This document shows positions 26,289-35,757 of a stretch of DNA of 64,000 nucleotides, one piece after another. The notes beneath the pieces were generated by a model. It was not told where the DNA came from. It saw nothing but the letters and a program-made list of their open reading frames with translations, and did no database searches. Both the position numbers and the translations under genes were made by a program. Within the stretch, counting starts at the first letter, position 1. Each line of letters starts with the position of its first letter. This stretch comes from CALECP01 sp964389925 (GTDB taxonomy: Bacteria; Chloroflexota; Anaerolineae; Promineifilales; Promineifilaceae). The DNA is taken from positions 1 through 64,000 of the forward strand of contig CAYMGE010000023.1 of the NCBI GenBank assembly GCA_964389925.1, written 5' to 3'.

Positions 26289-28313
26289 TCATTGATCCGA
26301 CAAAATTATAGCGAGTTCTTCGGCCGATAACCCCTCAACGTTCTCAAAAATCATCACCAGCGATTGGTCAAACAGCGTAAAACTTTCATCGACTCGACCA
26401 AGTGTGACCCCTTCCAACCCATCAAGATAACGTCCTATCGCACGCGGTGGTCGCAAGTTAGGCCAGCTAAAAAAGTCCGGTTTGAGATGGAACTCGCCAA
26501 TGTGTGGAAATCGTCCTGTCACAAAAACGGGGTCAAAGCCTAGTTCACCTGAAAACAGCGGCTGATAAAAGCGTGATGAGCGCGGATAGCCATCTGGCAA
26601 GCGCGGGACAACGCCGTACACGCGATTTGAGTCGATAATCAAGTAGTCGCTATCGGCGACGCGGCGCAGGTTTTCTGCCAGCTTTTCTTCGCTGTCCGCT
26701 ACGTAAAGCGTGTCCCCCCGCAACTCATTCATTCCCGAAAGCCATGTAAGCTCGTTAAATTGATAGTCGAGTTTTCCGGCCGAATAAACAGTCCCATTTT
26801 CGATCAACAAGCTAGGCAATCGATCCCCCCATTTTTCAGTGGCAATTGTGCTTTGAGCGGGCAGGTTTTCATAAATCCAGCGTGATCCTTCGATCCATGG
26901 ATGTGGTTGATGATAGATGTTGACAAATGCCAACGCATATAAGCCCGTCGTCAACAATGTGGCTCCAATCAGGCTACGCCGTATCCATCGGCCGCGCACA
27001 GCCATCACAAATGCGGCCGCATACAGCATCAAAAACGGCGTGAGTGGCAGCAGATAGCGCATAAACTTGACGACGAATCCCCCCGTCATGATAAAAAATG
27101 GGAGGCACCACGCGAGTAGAAGCCACTGAGTCTGCGCCTTTTGTCGCAAAAACGGCTTCCCCTCTACTCGAATCGACCGCCAATTCATCGACCACAATAC
27201 GTGAGCGATTGCCCAAGCAAAGCCGAGTATCGCCAACGCGCCCAGCACAAAGCCCATCCCCCAGCGGAACTGCATTTCGGCAAAATAGAGATAAGGGGTT
27301 GTGCCGATATATTGACGGGTAAATGGAAAGGCTGTGCTGCCGCCAACCATCTGACGCTGGGTCGCAACGTTGAAGAGGTAGCACGACCCCCAATTGATTT
27401 CGGGGATCGCAAGCCCAAAGAGGCTTGTTGCAGGCGTGATTGCCTCACACGTGTGATCAAGCAGCGCGAATGGATTGGTCAACGCAAAGGCTGCTACTGT
27501 CGTCAGCCCTAACCCAACCAATGAGCGTGCCATTGTCCAACGTCGGCCGACAGCCTCTAACTGTTTGCCACGCCCCCACCACCATGCCAATAACAGCGGA
27601 ATAGCGAGCAGCACCGCGCTAAATTTTGATCCCACTGCTAACCCGCATAAAATCGCCGCTAGCGAGAGTCGCCAAACAGATTTACGCTGTACAGCAAGTA
27701 CCATGTTGTAGAGTGCGGCGACGATGAAGAACGTCATGTAGACATCAACTGTAAAGAAGTGGGAGAGTTGAATGTGCATGACATTGAGCGCGAGAAATGC
27801 GGCCGCAAGAATGCCAACCTCTTCACCAAAGAGTGCGCGCCCCAGCAAAAATAACGCAACGATTGTTGCGACATCAAACAGCGCGGTTAATGCTCGGCCG
27901 ACGGCCGTAATGCGGTCAAATTCGCTGAAGCTGAAGGAGCCATCGGCCGATTGGCATGTCTGAGGCAACTCATCAAAGACCTGTGGCGCAACGCTCTCAA
28001 CAAAGCGTGTTGCCAAGACACCTAAATAGAGGGGCAAATGACCATAGGCAAAGTTGCGTTGTACATCCTGCTCTTTGACGATGCAATCGCTCTCCGTCTC
28101 AGCCGGCCAGTAGTATGGATTGAACGTCGATTTTTGAGGGCTTAGGGCATCCGCATTGAAGGCAGGAGCCTCAATTGAAGCAGCAACCCATGCAATGTAG
28201 CGTTCGTCAGGATGATAGTGTTCGTACTGATCCCAACCGTTACCCGTTAGACGCAGTGCGCCTGCGACAAACAGAATGGGAAAGAGTAGTATCGTCCACC
28301 AATTTTTTAGCAT
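26289..28313 (-). CDS. GT39-like (PMT/ArnT-type) membrane glycosyltransferase
   Basis: 674 aa, roughly a dozen membrane helices. After the first helix the luminal loop carries EHYHPDERYIAWVAASI, with the acidic HPDE pair expected for a GT-C catalytic loop, followed by the PQVFDEL..DRITAVGRALTALFDVATI region typical of PMT_2 proteins. The C-terminal 150 residues are a soluble extracytoplasmic domain. It probably moves a sugar from a polyprenyl-phosphate carrier onto protein or glycolipid. Close to a giant secreted surface protein, so surface glycosylation is plausible (inference). Confidence 0.82.
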   Translation of the reverse strand: MLKNWWTILLFPILFVAGALRLTGNGWDQYEHYHPDERYIAWVAASIEAPAFNADALSPQKSTFNPYYWPAETESDCIVKEQDVQRNFAYGHLPLYLGVLATRFVESVAPQVFDELPQTCQSADGSFSFSEFDRITAVGRALTALFDVATIVALFLLGRALFGEEVGILAAAFLALNVMHIQLSHFFTVDVYMTFFIVAALYNMVLAVQRKSVWRLSLAAILCGLAVGSKFSAVLLAIPLLLAWWWGRGKQLEAVGRRWTMARSLVGLGLTTVAAFALTNPFALLDHTCEAITPATSLFGLAIPEINWGSCYLFNVATQRQMVGGSTAFPFTRQYIGTTPYLYFAEMQFRWGMGFVLGALAILGFAWAIAHVLWSMNWRSIRVEGKPFLRQKAQTQWLLLAWCLPFFIMTGGFVVKFMRYLLPLTPFLMLYAAAFVMAVRGRWIRRSLIGATLLTTGLYALAFVNIYHQPHPWIEGSRWIYENLPAQSTIATEKWGDRLPSLLIENGTVYSAGKLDYQFNELTWLSGMNELRGDTLYVADSEEKLAENLRRVADSDYLIIDSNRVYGVVPRLPDGYPRSSRFYQPLFSGELGFDPVFVTGRFPHIGEFHLKPDFFSWPNLRPPRAIGRYLDGLEGVTLGRVDESFTLFDQSLVMIFENVEGLSAEELAIILSDQ

Positions 28314-28345
28314 ACGGGATTGTATGCCAATTTAGGCGTTGGAAA

Positions 28346-28386
28346 CAAAAAACACCAACCTGCGACTAAAATCAGCCGTAGGTTGG
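28346..28386 (-). terminator. Terminator of the PHAX-domain gene
   Basis: On the minus strand CCAACCT, an inner CGGCTGATTTTAGTCG, then AGGTTGG form a long hairpin followed by TGTTTTTTG, 30 nt downstream of the PHAX-domain gene's stop. This is a classic Rho-independent layout. Confidence 0.8.
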
Positions 28387-28416
28387 CATATTTTCTATGT
28401 TATGTGATAAATGGCG

Positions 28417-29127
28417 TTATGCTTCGGCCGCCACTTTCTGTTTGCGTGCCTCTTGTTTTTCTTTCTCAAGCAACGTTGCCGTTGTGTTTTGTGCCAACAC
28501 CGTGATCGTGCCGAGCTTTTTATCAAACACAGGCCACCCTTTGACAATCAACTTATTATCTGGTTTGCTGGCATAGGGCTTCACTTTCTTCCACTGCTTG
28601 GCAGCAATGAGGATCAAGTAAATGGTCGGTGCAGCAGGAGCGGAGGGTAGACCTCTTGGTAAAGAAGGGGGTTCACCGCTTCGCATGGTGACAACTGTTA
28701 CCTGTGATTTTTCAATAACTTTGAGTGGTTTCCCAACAACTTTTATTTCCACGTTACCAACTCCTATATGTTCTGACTTAAATTGCTTGAAATCCGCTAT
28801 CCGCATCGGCCATTTATACGGAAGTGGGGGTTCTTTTTTCTTTAATTTTTGTTTATTGGCGTTTGGATTGAAGTAGGGAAAGACAGCTCGCCGCTGACTC
28901 CACGTCATTCCACCACGCACGAGATAGAAGAAAACACCACCGGGTGTGCGTCGGCGGTCGCCTTTCTCCGTCATCATCCCTTCACCCGCCTCAATCTCCT
29001 GCGCCTTTTGCAGATAGTTGAGCGTTTCCTCTTCGCCAATCAGCTCAAGAATTTGGGCAATTTGTGAGATTGGCTTCTCGTCTGTCTCATTAAGCTGTTG
29101 GGCAATTTGTTGCACGGTCTCATTCAT
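28417..29127 (-). CDS. PHAX RNA-binding-domain protein (bacterial)
   Basis: 236 aa. Residues about 5-80 match the PHAX (phosphorylated adaptor for RNA export) RNA-binding domain: IAQQLNETDEKPISQIAQILELIGEEETLNYLQKAQEIE followed by the diagnostic RRRTPGGVFFYLVR. In eukaryotes this domain binds snRNA and snoRNA for nuclear export; bacterial copies are known but their role is unclear. The rest is a basic linker (NKQKLKKKEPP) and a beta-rich C-terminal part (VEIKVVGKPLKVIEKSQVTVV; IVKGWPVFDKKLGTITVLAQN) that I do not recognise. It probably binds RNA. Monocistronic, with its own terminator. Confidence 0.78.
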   Translation of the reverse strand: MNETVQQIAQQLNETDEKPISQIAQILELIGEEETLNYLQKAQEIEAGEGMMTEKGDRRRTPGGVFFYLVRGGMTWSQRRAVFPYFNPNANKQKLKKKEPPLPYKWPMRIADFKQFKSEHIGVGNVEIKVVGKPLKVIEKSQVTVVTMRSGEPPSLPRGLPSAPAAPTIYLILIAAKQWKKVKPYASKPDNKLIVKGWPVFDKKLGTITVLAQNTTATLLEKEKQEARKQKVAAEA

Positions 29128-29412
29128 AACGGCTGTTCTTTAATCTTCTGCTCTCTTAAAACCCATCATATCTAAATTTTAAGCAGTCGCGGCTCAGATT
29201 GCCACTGTCCATTAAAAGTCTTATTTGATTCCACTCCGAGTTAGCTGAATTGGTTTCCCCATATTGCGGTTTCGGCCGAATTCGCTGGACTGCTTATGTG
29301 TCAGGACAGCTTAATACAATACAATACCATCATTGCAAAGTTTGGACAATATGTTAATCGAAATTCACACTCATCTGTCCCATTGGGGTAACAGTCGGAT
29401 AAAGTTGGAACT

Positions 29413-30492
29413 ATGTCACATCTAAAAATTGCTGCTGTGCGCGAATTATTGAATAAATGGGAGGTTGATGGGTTGATGATACAGTCGGCCGATAACCGTC
29501 GCTGGTTAACCGGATTCTCCGGCTCCGCAGGCTGGGCATTTGTCACGCATGAGCGAGCCGTGCTTGCCACCGACGGTCGCTATTGGACGCAAGCGCGTGA
29601 GCAGGCTCCTGATTTTGAACTGTATGAATATAAGCGCGAAGAGAAAGCCATACAAAAAATGATCGCTTCTATTGGCGCAGCCGCGCTGGCGATAGAAGGT
29701 AACTATGTCACGCTGAGCGATTATCATAGGTTCAAAAAAGTGGAAGCGATGAGCTACAAGCCCTATCAAGAGACAGTTGAACCACTGCGATTTATTAAAT
29801 CGGCCGACGAGATCAAAAAGTTACGGGCAGCGGCCGAAATCTCCGATTACGCCATGGCACAGGTCAACGAAATCGCACAGGTCGGCATGAGCGAAAAAAC
29901 CCTCGCGTGGGAGCTTGAAAAAACGATGCGCGAACGCGGTGCAGATAAAGTCGCCTTCGACATTATCGTGGCGGCCGGGGTAAACGGCGCACGCCCCCAC
30001 CATCGCCCCACTGATTACAACATGCAGCTTGGCGATGCGATCACCATCGACATTGGCGCAACCATTCATGGCTATCACAGCGACATCACGCGGACTTTTC
30101 ATCTCGGCGACGACCCCAATGACAAGTTTTGGGAAGTTTACACACTTGTTCAGGATGCGCTTGAAACATCAATAGACCAGCTACGAGCCGGCACATCGGG
30201 CAAGGCGGTTGATCAAGTCGCCCGTGACCTGTTTGAAGCGGCTGGCTACGGAGACGACTTCAAACATTCACTCGGTCATGGTGTTGGTCTCAATGTGCAT
30301 GAAGGGCCGCGTCTCAGCAAAACGTCAAAAGATGAAATTCCCGCTGGGGCGGTTGTCACCGTCGAGCCGGGCTTGTATATTGATGGGTGGAGTGGTGTGC
30401 GAATTGAAGATTTGATTTGGGTGACGGAAGATGGGGTTGACATATTGAGTCGATGTCCCAAGAATCCAATCATTCGAGTGAAGAAAACATGA
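29413..30492 (+). CDS. Xaa-Pro aminopeptidase / M24 peptidase
   Basis: 359 aa. An N-terminal creatinase-like domain (about 1-125; DGLMIQSADNRRWLTGFSGSAG) precedes the pita-bread M24 domain. Metal ligands are visible: Asp in ITIDIGATIHGY, Asp in HSDITRTFHLG, His in SLGHGVGLNVHEGP, Glu in VVTVEPGLYI and Glu in GVRIEDLIWV. It removes N-terminal residues next to proline using two Mn2+ or Co2+ ions in the cytoplasm. Length and layout are typical of the short PepP/PepQ-like bacterial form. Confidence 0.92.
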   Translation: MSHLKIAAVRELLNKWEVDGLMIQSADNRRWLTGFSGSAGWAFVTHERAVLATDGRYWTQAREQAPDFELYEYKREEKAIQKMIASIGAAALAIEGNYVTLSDYHRFKKVEAMSYKPYQETVEPLRFIKSADEIKKLRAAAEISDYAMAQVNEIAQVGMSEKTLAWELEKTMRERGADKVAFDIIVAAGVNGARPHHRPTDYNMQLGDAITIDIGATIHGYHSDITRTFHLGDDPNDKFWEVYTLVQDALETSIDQLRAGTSGKAVDQVARDLFEAAGYGDDFKHSLGHGVGLNVHEGPRLSKTSKDEIPAGAVVTVEPGLYIDGWSGVRIEDLIWVTEDGVDILSRCPKNPIIRVKKT

Positions 30493-30583
30493 AAATCCAT
30501 GCCAAAAACCACCAGATATTCACCACATCGTAGGGAAAACGTAAGACGACAAGTGGGGAAAAACCTTCTACAATAGGCGGTGT

Positions 30584-31900
30584 ATGAGCGCAAATAATCC
30601 TTTTTTCCATCGGGGTGCAATTCGGCGTGCAGAAGAATTCTTCGGCCGAACCGCCCAAATCACAGAAATTCTCGGTCTGCTGGGCAACGGTCAAAGCGTT
30701 TCGATCATCGGGCCACGACGTATCGGCAAAAGCTCTCTCATGCTACACCTCTCACGCAGCGCGGTGCGCGACGCTGCAAATCTTGCGCCGCCAGACGCGC
30801 TATTTATCCTCGTAGATTGCCAAGAGTTAGGCGGCTCACCACCGGAAGAAGTCTATGATGCGTTGTATACGGGGGTGCTGGATGCGGCCGAAGATGCCAA
30901 CATTCTGCTCAAACCAGCGCGGCGACCGGGAACCTATCGCGCCCTAGATCGTGCGCTCAACCAAGTCACCCAACAGGGGACAGCCATCGTTGTGCTGCTC
31001 GATGAGTTTGAGTTGCTCGCCGCCAATGAACAGCTTGGCCCCTATTTCTTTGCTCGTCTGCGCGGTCTGACCACCAAATATGGCCTCGCCTATGTGACTG
31101 CCAGCCAGCGGCCGCTGTATGCGATCACGGCCGATGAAGAGGTCTTAAGCTCACCATTTTTCAACATTTTCGTTACCTTGCAGTTGGGACTATTTTCACA
31201 ACAGGAAGCGCAGGGATTACTTCAGCAACGACTCTCGACGACAGACATCTCCTTTGGACAAACGCTCTGCGATCATCTGCTCAATCTTGTTGGCGCACAT
31301 CCCTTTTTCCTGCATGTCGCTGGCTATCATACCTTTCAGGCATTGAAGCAAGGCGTGGTCTTTGAGACAGCCACACAACGCGCTCAGATCGATGATGCTG
31401 TGGAGATTGAAGCCAACTCTCACATCAGCTATCTCTGGAACAACCTCGAACACGAAGAGCAGTACAGCCTTGCCACGCTTGACGGCTCTATCGATACTAT
31501 TCGACTGCTCGAACAGCAGTGCCTCATCGCGCCCAGCAATGGCAATGGGTACGACTATACAAGTGCGATTTTGCACCGCTTTGTTCGTCGCCAAGAGGTT
31601 GAGGGGTTGATTCAAGCTGGCCCCTTTGTCATCGACCCATCGCGTCATCAAATCAAGGCAATGGGCAAAACAATGGCGTTAACGAACTCACAATTTGCCC
31701 TGCTCGTCCGCTTGGGTCAGAGCTTTGGGACGGTCGTACACGGGGAAGATTTGGAGCGTGCCGTTTGGGGTGAGGTGCTGGTCGATGATCCTGATCGGCT
31801 CAAAACGCTCATCAAACGCCTGCGTCGCGCTATTGAGCCATACAACGATTGGGTTGTCAGCGAACGTGGGGTTGGTTATGCGCTACGTCAGCCGAATTGA
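30584..31900 (+). CDS. AAA ATPase with C-terminal OmpR-type winged helix
   Basis: 438 aa. The P-loop is VSIIGPRRIGKSSLM (about residues 39-53); Walker B is IVVLLDEFELLA (about 127-138). Residues about 340-435 form a winged helix: VIDPSRHQIKAMGKTMALTNSQFALLVRLGQSFGTVVHGEDLERAVWG, RLKTLIKRLRRAIEP and the wing SERGVGYALR. The architecture equals the 18655-20025 regulator but the sequences are diverged. Its stop overlaps the next gene's start (TGATG), so it is coupled to the tocopherol-cyclase-like protein and may control it. Confidence 0.83.
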   Translation: MSANNPFFHRGAIRRAEEFFGRTAQITEILGLLGNGQSVSIIGPRRIGKSSLMLHLSRSAVRDAANLAPPDALFILVDCQELGGSPPEEVYDALYTGVLDAAEDANILLKPARRPGTYRALDRALNQVTQQGTAIVVLLDEFELLAANEQLGPYFFARLRGLTTKYGLAYVTASQRPLYAITADEEVLSSPFFNIFVTLQLGLFSQQEAQGLLQQRLSTTDISFGQTLCDHLLNLVGAHPFFLHVAGYHTFQALKQGVVFETATQRAQIDDAVEIEANSHISYLWNNLEHEEQYSLATLDGSIDTIRLLEQQCLIAPSNGNGYDYTSAILHRFVRRQEVEGLIQAGPFVIDPSRHQIKAMGKTMALTNSQFALLVRLGQSFGTVVHGEDLERAVWGEVLVDDPDRLKTLIKRLRRAIEPYNDWVVSERGVGYALRQPN

Positions 31901-32871
31901 TGCACCAATTTATCCGCTCCACCCTCTCGCCGACCGCCTATCACGGAACCGATCAACCCGCGCCATTCTTTGAAGGTTGGTACTTCAAAATTGTCGATGT
32001 CAGTCAGCGCACAACGTTTGCGATCATTCCCGGTATCTACAAAGGCAAAGACGCGCATAGCTTTATCATGGTGTTGGACGGCCGAACACATGAGGTGACG
32101 ACAACACGCTTCTCCGTCAACGACTTTCGCGCCGCAACAGACCGCTTTGCCGTGCAGATCGGCGGCAATCTGTTTACAGACCGCTCTCTGACACTCAACC
32201 TACCCCATTTGCAGGGCGACTTGCGTTTCAATGAGGTTACGCCGTGGCCTGTCACATTGGCTTCCCCCGGCATAATGGGCTGGTTCGCGTGGATGCCCTT
32301 TATGGAGTGCTATCACGGTGTTGTCAGCCTCGACCATACGATAGATGGCAGCTTGATAGCCAACGGCACACCGCTCGACTTCACAGGCGGGCGCGGCTAC
32401 ACTGAAAAAGATTGGGGGCGCAGCTTTCCACAAACGTGGATATGGGCGCAAGCAAATCATTTTGAGCGCGTTGGGACATCGTTGACAGCTTCAATTGCGC
32501 GAATTCCGTTTAAGGGGCTAATTTTTCCCGGCTTCATTATTGGGCTGTGGCATGAGGGAAAGTTACATCGATTTACGACTTACGCGCAATCTAAGCTGGA
32601 AAAAGTTGAGGTCGCGCCGAATGAAGTGACGGTTTGTGTGCGAAATCGGCGGTATCGGCTGTGGTTCTCGGCCGAGCGTCAAACCACAGCCCTCCTCCCC
32701 GCTCCCACAAAAACAAACGGAATGGTTCCTATGGTCAACGAATCAGTTGCGGGAACAATCAAAATGCGACTCGCTACCCGACGTGGCAAAATCATCTATG
32801 AGGGAGAAAGTCGCAACGCCGGTTTAGAAATTGAAGGGGACACAACCATCTTGCAAAAAAGTTCGCAATGA
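31900..32871 (+). CDS. Tocopherol-cyclase-like protein
   Basis: 323 aa from the ATG at 31900, which overlaps the preceding stop by one base (TGATG). It has the motifs of the tocopherol cyclase-like family: FFEGWYFKIVD near the start, KGKDAHSFIMVLDG, HTIDGSLIANGTPLDFTGGRGYTEKDWGRSFPQTWIWAQANHF in the middle. In plants and cyanobacteria the family closes the chromanol ring of vitamin E. In bacteria without the pathway the substrate is unknown, and no tocopherol genes are seen here. Convergent with the acyl-CoA dehydrogenase gene. Confidence 0.8.
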   Translation: MHQFIRSTLSPTAYHGTDQPAPFFEGWYFKIVDVSQRTTFAIIPGIYKGKDAHSFIMVLDGRTHEVTTTRFSVNDFRAATDRFAVQIGGNLFTDRSLTLNLPHLQGDLRFNEVTPWPVTLASPGIMGWFAWMPFMECYHGVVSLDHTIDGSLIANGTPLDFTGGRGYTEKDWGRSFPQTWIWAQANHFERVGTSLTASIARIPFKGLIFPGFIIGLWHEGKLHRFTTYAQSKLEKVEVAPNEVTVCVRNRRYRLWFSAERQTTALLPAPTKTNGMVPMVNESVAGTIKMRLATRRGKIIYEGESRNAGLEIEGDTTILQKSSQ

Positions 32872-32875
32872 TTGC

Positions 32876-34048
32876 TTAACGCAAGCCAGTCAATCCACGC
32901 GCAATCACCATGCGCTGGATTTCGCTTGTCCCTTCGTAAATCTCGGTAATCTTCGCATCACGGAAGTAACGTTCAATAGGCAACTCTTTGCTATAGCCCA
33001 TACCGCCATGAATCTGAACGGCCTCGGTCGCGCAATACATCGCTGTTTCGCTCGCATACAGCTTGGCAATGCTCGCTTCCATTCCAAATCGGCCGCCATG
33101 CTTTTCAGTGTAAATTTCGGCGAGGGCAGCTTGATAACAAAGTAGGCGACTCGCATCAACACGACATTTCATGTCAGCCAGCTTTTGCTGAATCATCTGG
33201 AAAGAGCCGATGGGCTGTCCAAATGCCTCTCGCACCTTTGCATATTCAACGCTAGCATCGAGACACGCCTGTGCAATCCCCAAAGCTTGCGCCGCAATCC
33301 CAACACGTCCAGCATCCAGCACAGTCATGGCAATTTTGAAGCCGTCCCCCTCTTTCCCAACGCGATTCTCGATAGGACACTCATAGTTGTCAAAGATGAT
33401 TTCGCTCGTTGCGCTGGCACGAATACCGAGCTTTGGCTCCGTTTTGCCACGCTCAAAGCCCGGCTTATCCGTCTCGATGATGAAAGCTGAAATCCCTTTA
33501 TGCTTTTTCTCTGGCTGTGTCATCGTGAACAGAACGACAAAGTCAGCATAAGGGGCCGATGTCACCCATGATTTTCGGCCGTTGATGATGTAATGCGTGC
33601 CAGCCTCATTGAGAACAGCACGGCTTGCCATATTGCCCGCATCGCTGCCGCTCATTGGCTCTGTCAAACTATAGCTGCCAATCGCCTCACCCGTTGCAAT
33701 AGGCGTGAGATATTTTTGCTTTTGTTCCTCCGTGCCAAATTTGATGAGACCATGCGAGAAAAGCGAGTTGTTGACCGACATAATTGTGCCGTGACTCGCA
33801 TCAACCTTGCTGATCTCTTCCAGTGCTAGCACATAGGCCAGTACATCCATCTCAGCACCGCCATACGCTTCGGGGACATTGATGCCCATAAAACCGAGTT
33901 CTCCCATTTGGCGAACGGTTTCAAGCGGGAACTTACCGGTATGGTCGTGTTCTTCCGCGATGGGCGCGATGCTATTTTGGGCAAAGTCGCGTGCGGCCGC
34001 ACGGATCATTTCGTGTTCTTCTGTAATAAATGGAAAGTAGTTAGCCAT
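32876..34048 (-). CDS. Acyl-CoA dehydrogenase
   Basis: 390 aa, full family length. Signatures are GSYSLTEPMSGSDAGNMASRA (first ACAD motif, about residues 123-143) and QIHGGMGYSKELPIERYFRDAKITEIYEGTSEIQRMVIAR at the C-terminus. The catalytic base is probably the Glu in IYEGTSEIQ, as in short-chain members. It oxidises acyl-CoA to trans-2-enoyl-CoA with FAD and passes electrons to ETF. Monocistronic here. Confidence 0.93.
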   Translation of the reverse strand: MANYFPFITEEHEMIRAAARDFAQNSIAPIAEEHDHTGKFPLETVRQMGELGFMGINVPEAYGGAEMDVLAYVLALEEISKVDASHGTIMSVNNSLFSHGLIKFGTEEQKQKYLTPIATGEAIGSYSLTEPMSGSDAGNMASRAVLNEAGTHYIINGRKSWVTSAPYADFVVLFTMTQPEKKHKGISAFIIETDKPGFERGKTEPKLGIRASATSEIIFDNYECPIENRVGKEGDGFKIAMTVLDAGRVGIAAQALGIAQACLDASVEYAKVREAFGQPIGSFQMIQQKLADMKCRVDASRLLCYQAALAEIYTEKHGGRFGMEASIAKLYASETAMYCATEAVQIHGGMGYSKELPIERYFRDAKITEIYEGTSEIQRMVIARGLTGLR

Positions 34049-34301
34049 TTTGTTTTCCTAGTGTTCGCGGCAGACCGCTTGATTTCGATTGTGTTGATTA
34101 TAAATAGAGCGCAAACAGGAAACAAACATTTTCTGCTGTGTTGGTGAAATGCTTGTGCATGATGTTTGCATATTTCACAATTTCTCCGATTGGGTAAATT
34201 GTATAGGCATTTGACCGATATAATATCTACTGGAAGATAGAGCAGTTCCTTGTTATTTTTTTGAATGTCCGTTGATATTCAGAGTTCAAATGGAGATAGA
34301 A

Positions 34302-35720
34302 ATGAGTTTATTTGTGAAAAAAGTGAGGCGGCAGATTGGGTTTATCAGTCTGCTGTTGATGATAGTCATCTTGGGAGCGGCATGTGGGACATCGGCCGAT
34401 GAATACGTTTACACGCCAACAGAAAACAGCGAGGTCGTTAGTGGTGCTTTTGAAGTGGTCGGCACACCGACAATTGCGGTTGCTGTGTCAGAGGTTCCAA
34501 CGACGGGGATTACGGTCATTGCCGCGGTGCGTGCTGACTTGAGCGGGACGCTCTGGCAGTTACGGTCGCAAGACGGTCAACCAGTTAGCGCACAAATCAC
34601 GTTGCAAATTGTTGGCAATCAGATAAGCGGATTGGGAGGCTGTAACACCTACTTTGCAACCTATGAAGGGATTGAGAACTCTTTGCTCGTGGATGAAGTC
34701 GGCCGAACAGAGATTTTCTGTGAGCAAACGATGGAAGCCGAAAACAGCTATCTTGCAGCCTTAGAGTCTGCAATCAGCGCAACACGTGATAACTCCACAA
34801 TGACCATTCAAACGCTGATGGGTGAGTTGGTTTTCAAGCCGGTTGGGGTTGTGGCGATGGAAAACGAGATGATGGCGACGGAAGAGGCGGCCGAAGTTGT
34901 GCCAACGCAGGCTGATGTTATCGTGGCGGAGATTGTGGATGGGACGGCTCAAGCAGAGGAGACAGCAGCAGTTGCTGAAGTGCCAACGGCCGAGCCTGTC
35001 GAAACAGACCTCATTTCAGGCAGTTATCTAATCGAACAGGTTCGACAAGGGGATATGGTGCGCCGCGTTGTCGATGGCGCACGCCCTTCCGAGATCACAT
35101 TCGCAGCCGGCAACCTCTCTGGTCACGCGGGCTGCAACAACTTTAACGCCACCTATATGCTCAACGACAATCAGCTCACTATTAGCCCAATTGCTAGTAC
35201 ACGTATGGCATGTACCCCTGCACTGGCGGCACAGGAGCAAATGGTATTTGAGGCGTTACAAACGGCGCAAACGGTGCGGATACAAGGGCGTGATCTCATC
35301 ATCGAACATGCGTCGGGAACGCTGCTGCTACGCTCAACTGAGCTGCTTGTCGAGGCGCAACCACCAGTTGTTGGCGAGGGAACCCCCACCCCTGAAGCGA
35401 CGACCAATCCTGAAGCGACCTTGCCTATCGTAACGGGATTCGATATTAATATCTTGAGTGCGGAAGCCGCTCGCATTGGGGTCAATGGTTTATTTTCCGA
35501 CGGCTGTACTAGTGTTTCACATTCAGAGCAGGATGTGAATGGCTTCATCATCACATTCAATGTGTTTGTTGAGCGTGATCCAACGCTCACTTGCATCCAG
35601 CAAGCGATCCCCTTCCGTGAATCCTTCGATTTTGAAATTGTCGATCTGCCGCCCGGTGATTACACAGTCATCGTGAATGGGGCGCAGGGGTCATTTCGGT
35701 TAAATGACTTAGGAAATTAA
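34302..35720 (+). CDS. Lipoprotein with two META/HslJ-like domains
   Basis: 472 aa from the ATG at 34302 (GAGATAGAA upstream). A lipoprotein signal with lipobox LGAAC (Cys at about 27) predicts a lipid-anchored extracytoplasmic protein. Two META (DUF306/HslJ) domains are seen: LSGTLWQLRSQDGQPV..NQISGLGGCNTYFATYE (about 75-190) and ISGSYLIEQVRQ..GNLSGHAGCNNFNATYM (about 238-355). They are joined by an acidic, Ala/Glu-rich linker. A third C-terminal beta domain contains two Cys (FSDGCTSVSH, PTLTCIQQA). META domains are linked to stress or inhibitor-like roles; no precise function is claimed. Confidence 0.85.
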   Translation: MSLFVKKVRRQIGFISLLLMIVILGAACGTSADEYVYTPTENSEVVSGAFEVVGTPTIAVAVSEVPTTGITVIAAVRADLSGTLWQLRSQDGQPVSAQITLQIVGNQISGLGGCNTYFATYEGIENSLLVDEVGRTEIFCEQTMEAENSYLAALESAISATRDNSTMTIQTLMGELVFKPVGVVAMENEMMATEEAAEVVPTQADVIVAEIVDGTAQAEETAAVAEVPTAEPVETDLISGSYLIEQVRQGDMVRRVVDGARPSEITFAAGNLSGHAGCNNFNATYMLNDNQLTISPIASTRMACTPALAAQEQMVFEALQTAQTVRIQGRDLIIEHASGTLLLRSTELLVEAQPPVVGEGTPTPEATTNPEATLPIVTGFDINILSAEAARIGVNGLFSDGCTSVSHSEQDVNGFIITFNVFVERDPTLTCIQQAIPFRESFDFEIVDLPPGDYTVIVNGAQGSFRLNDLGN

Positions 35721-35757
35721 AAACGAGAACAGAGATATTAAGGAGGCGTATTTCGGG

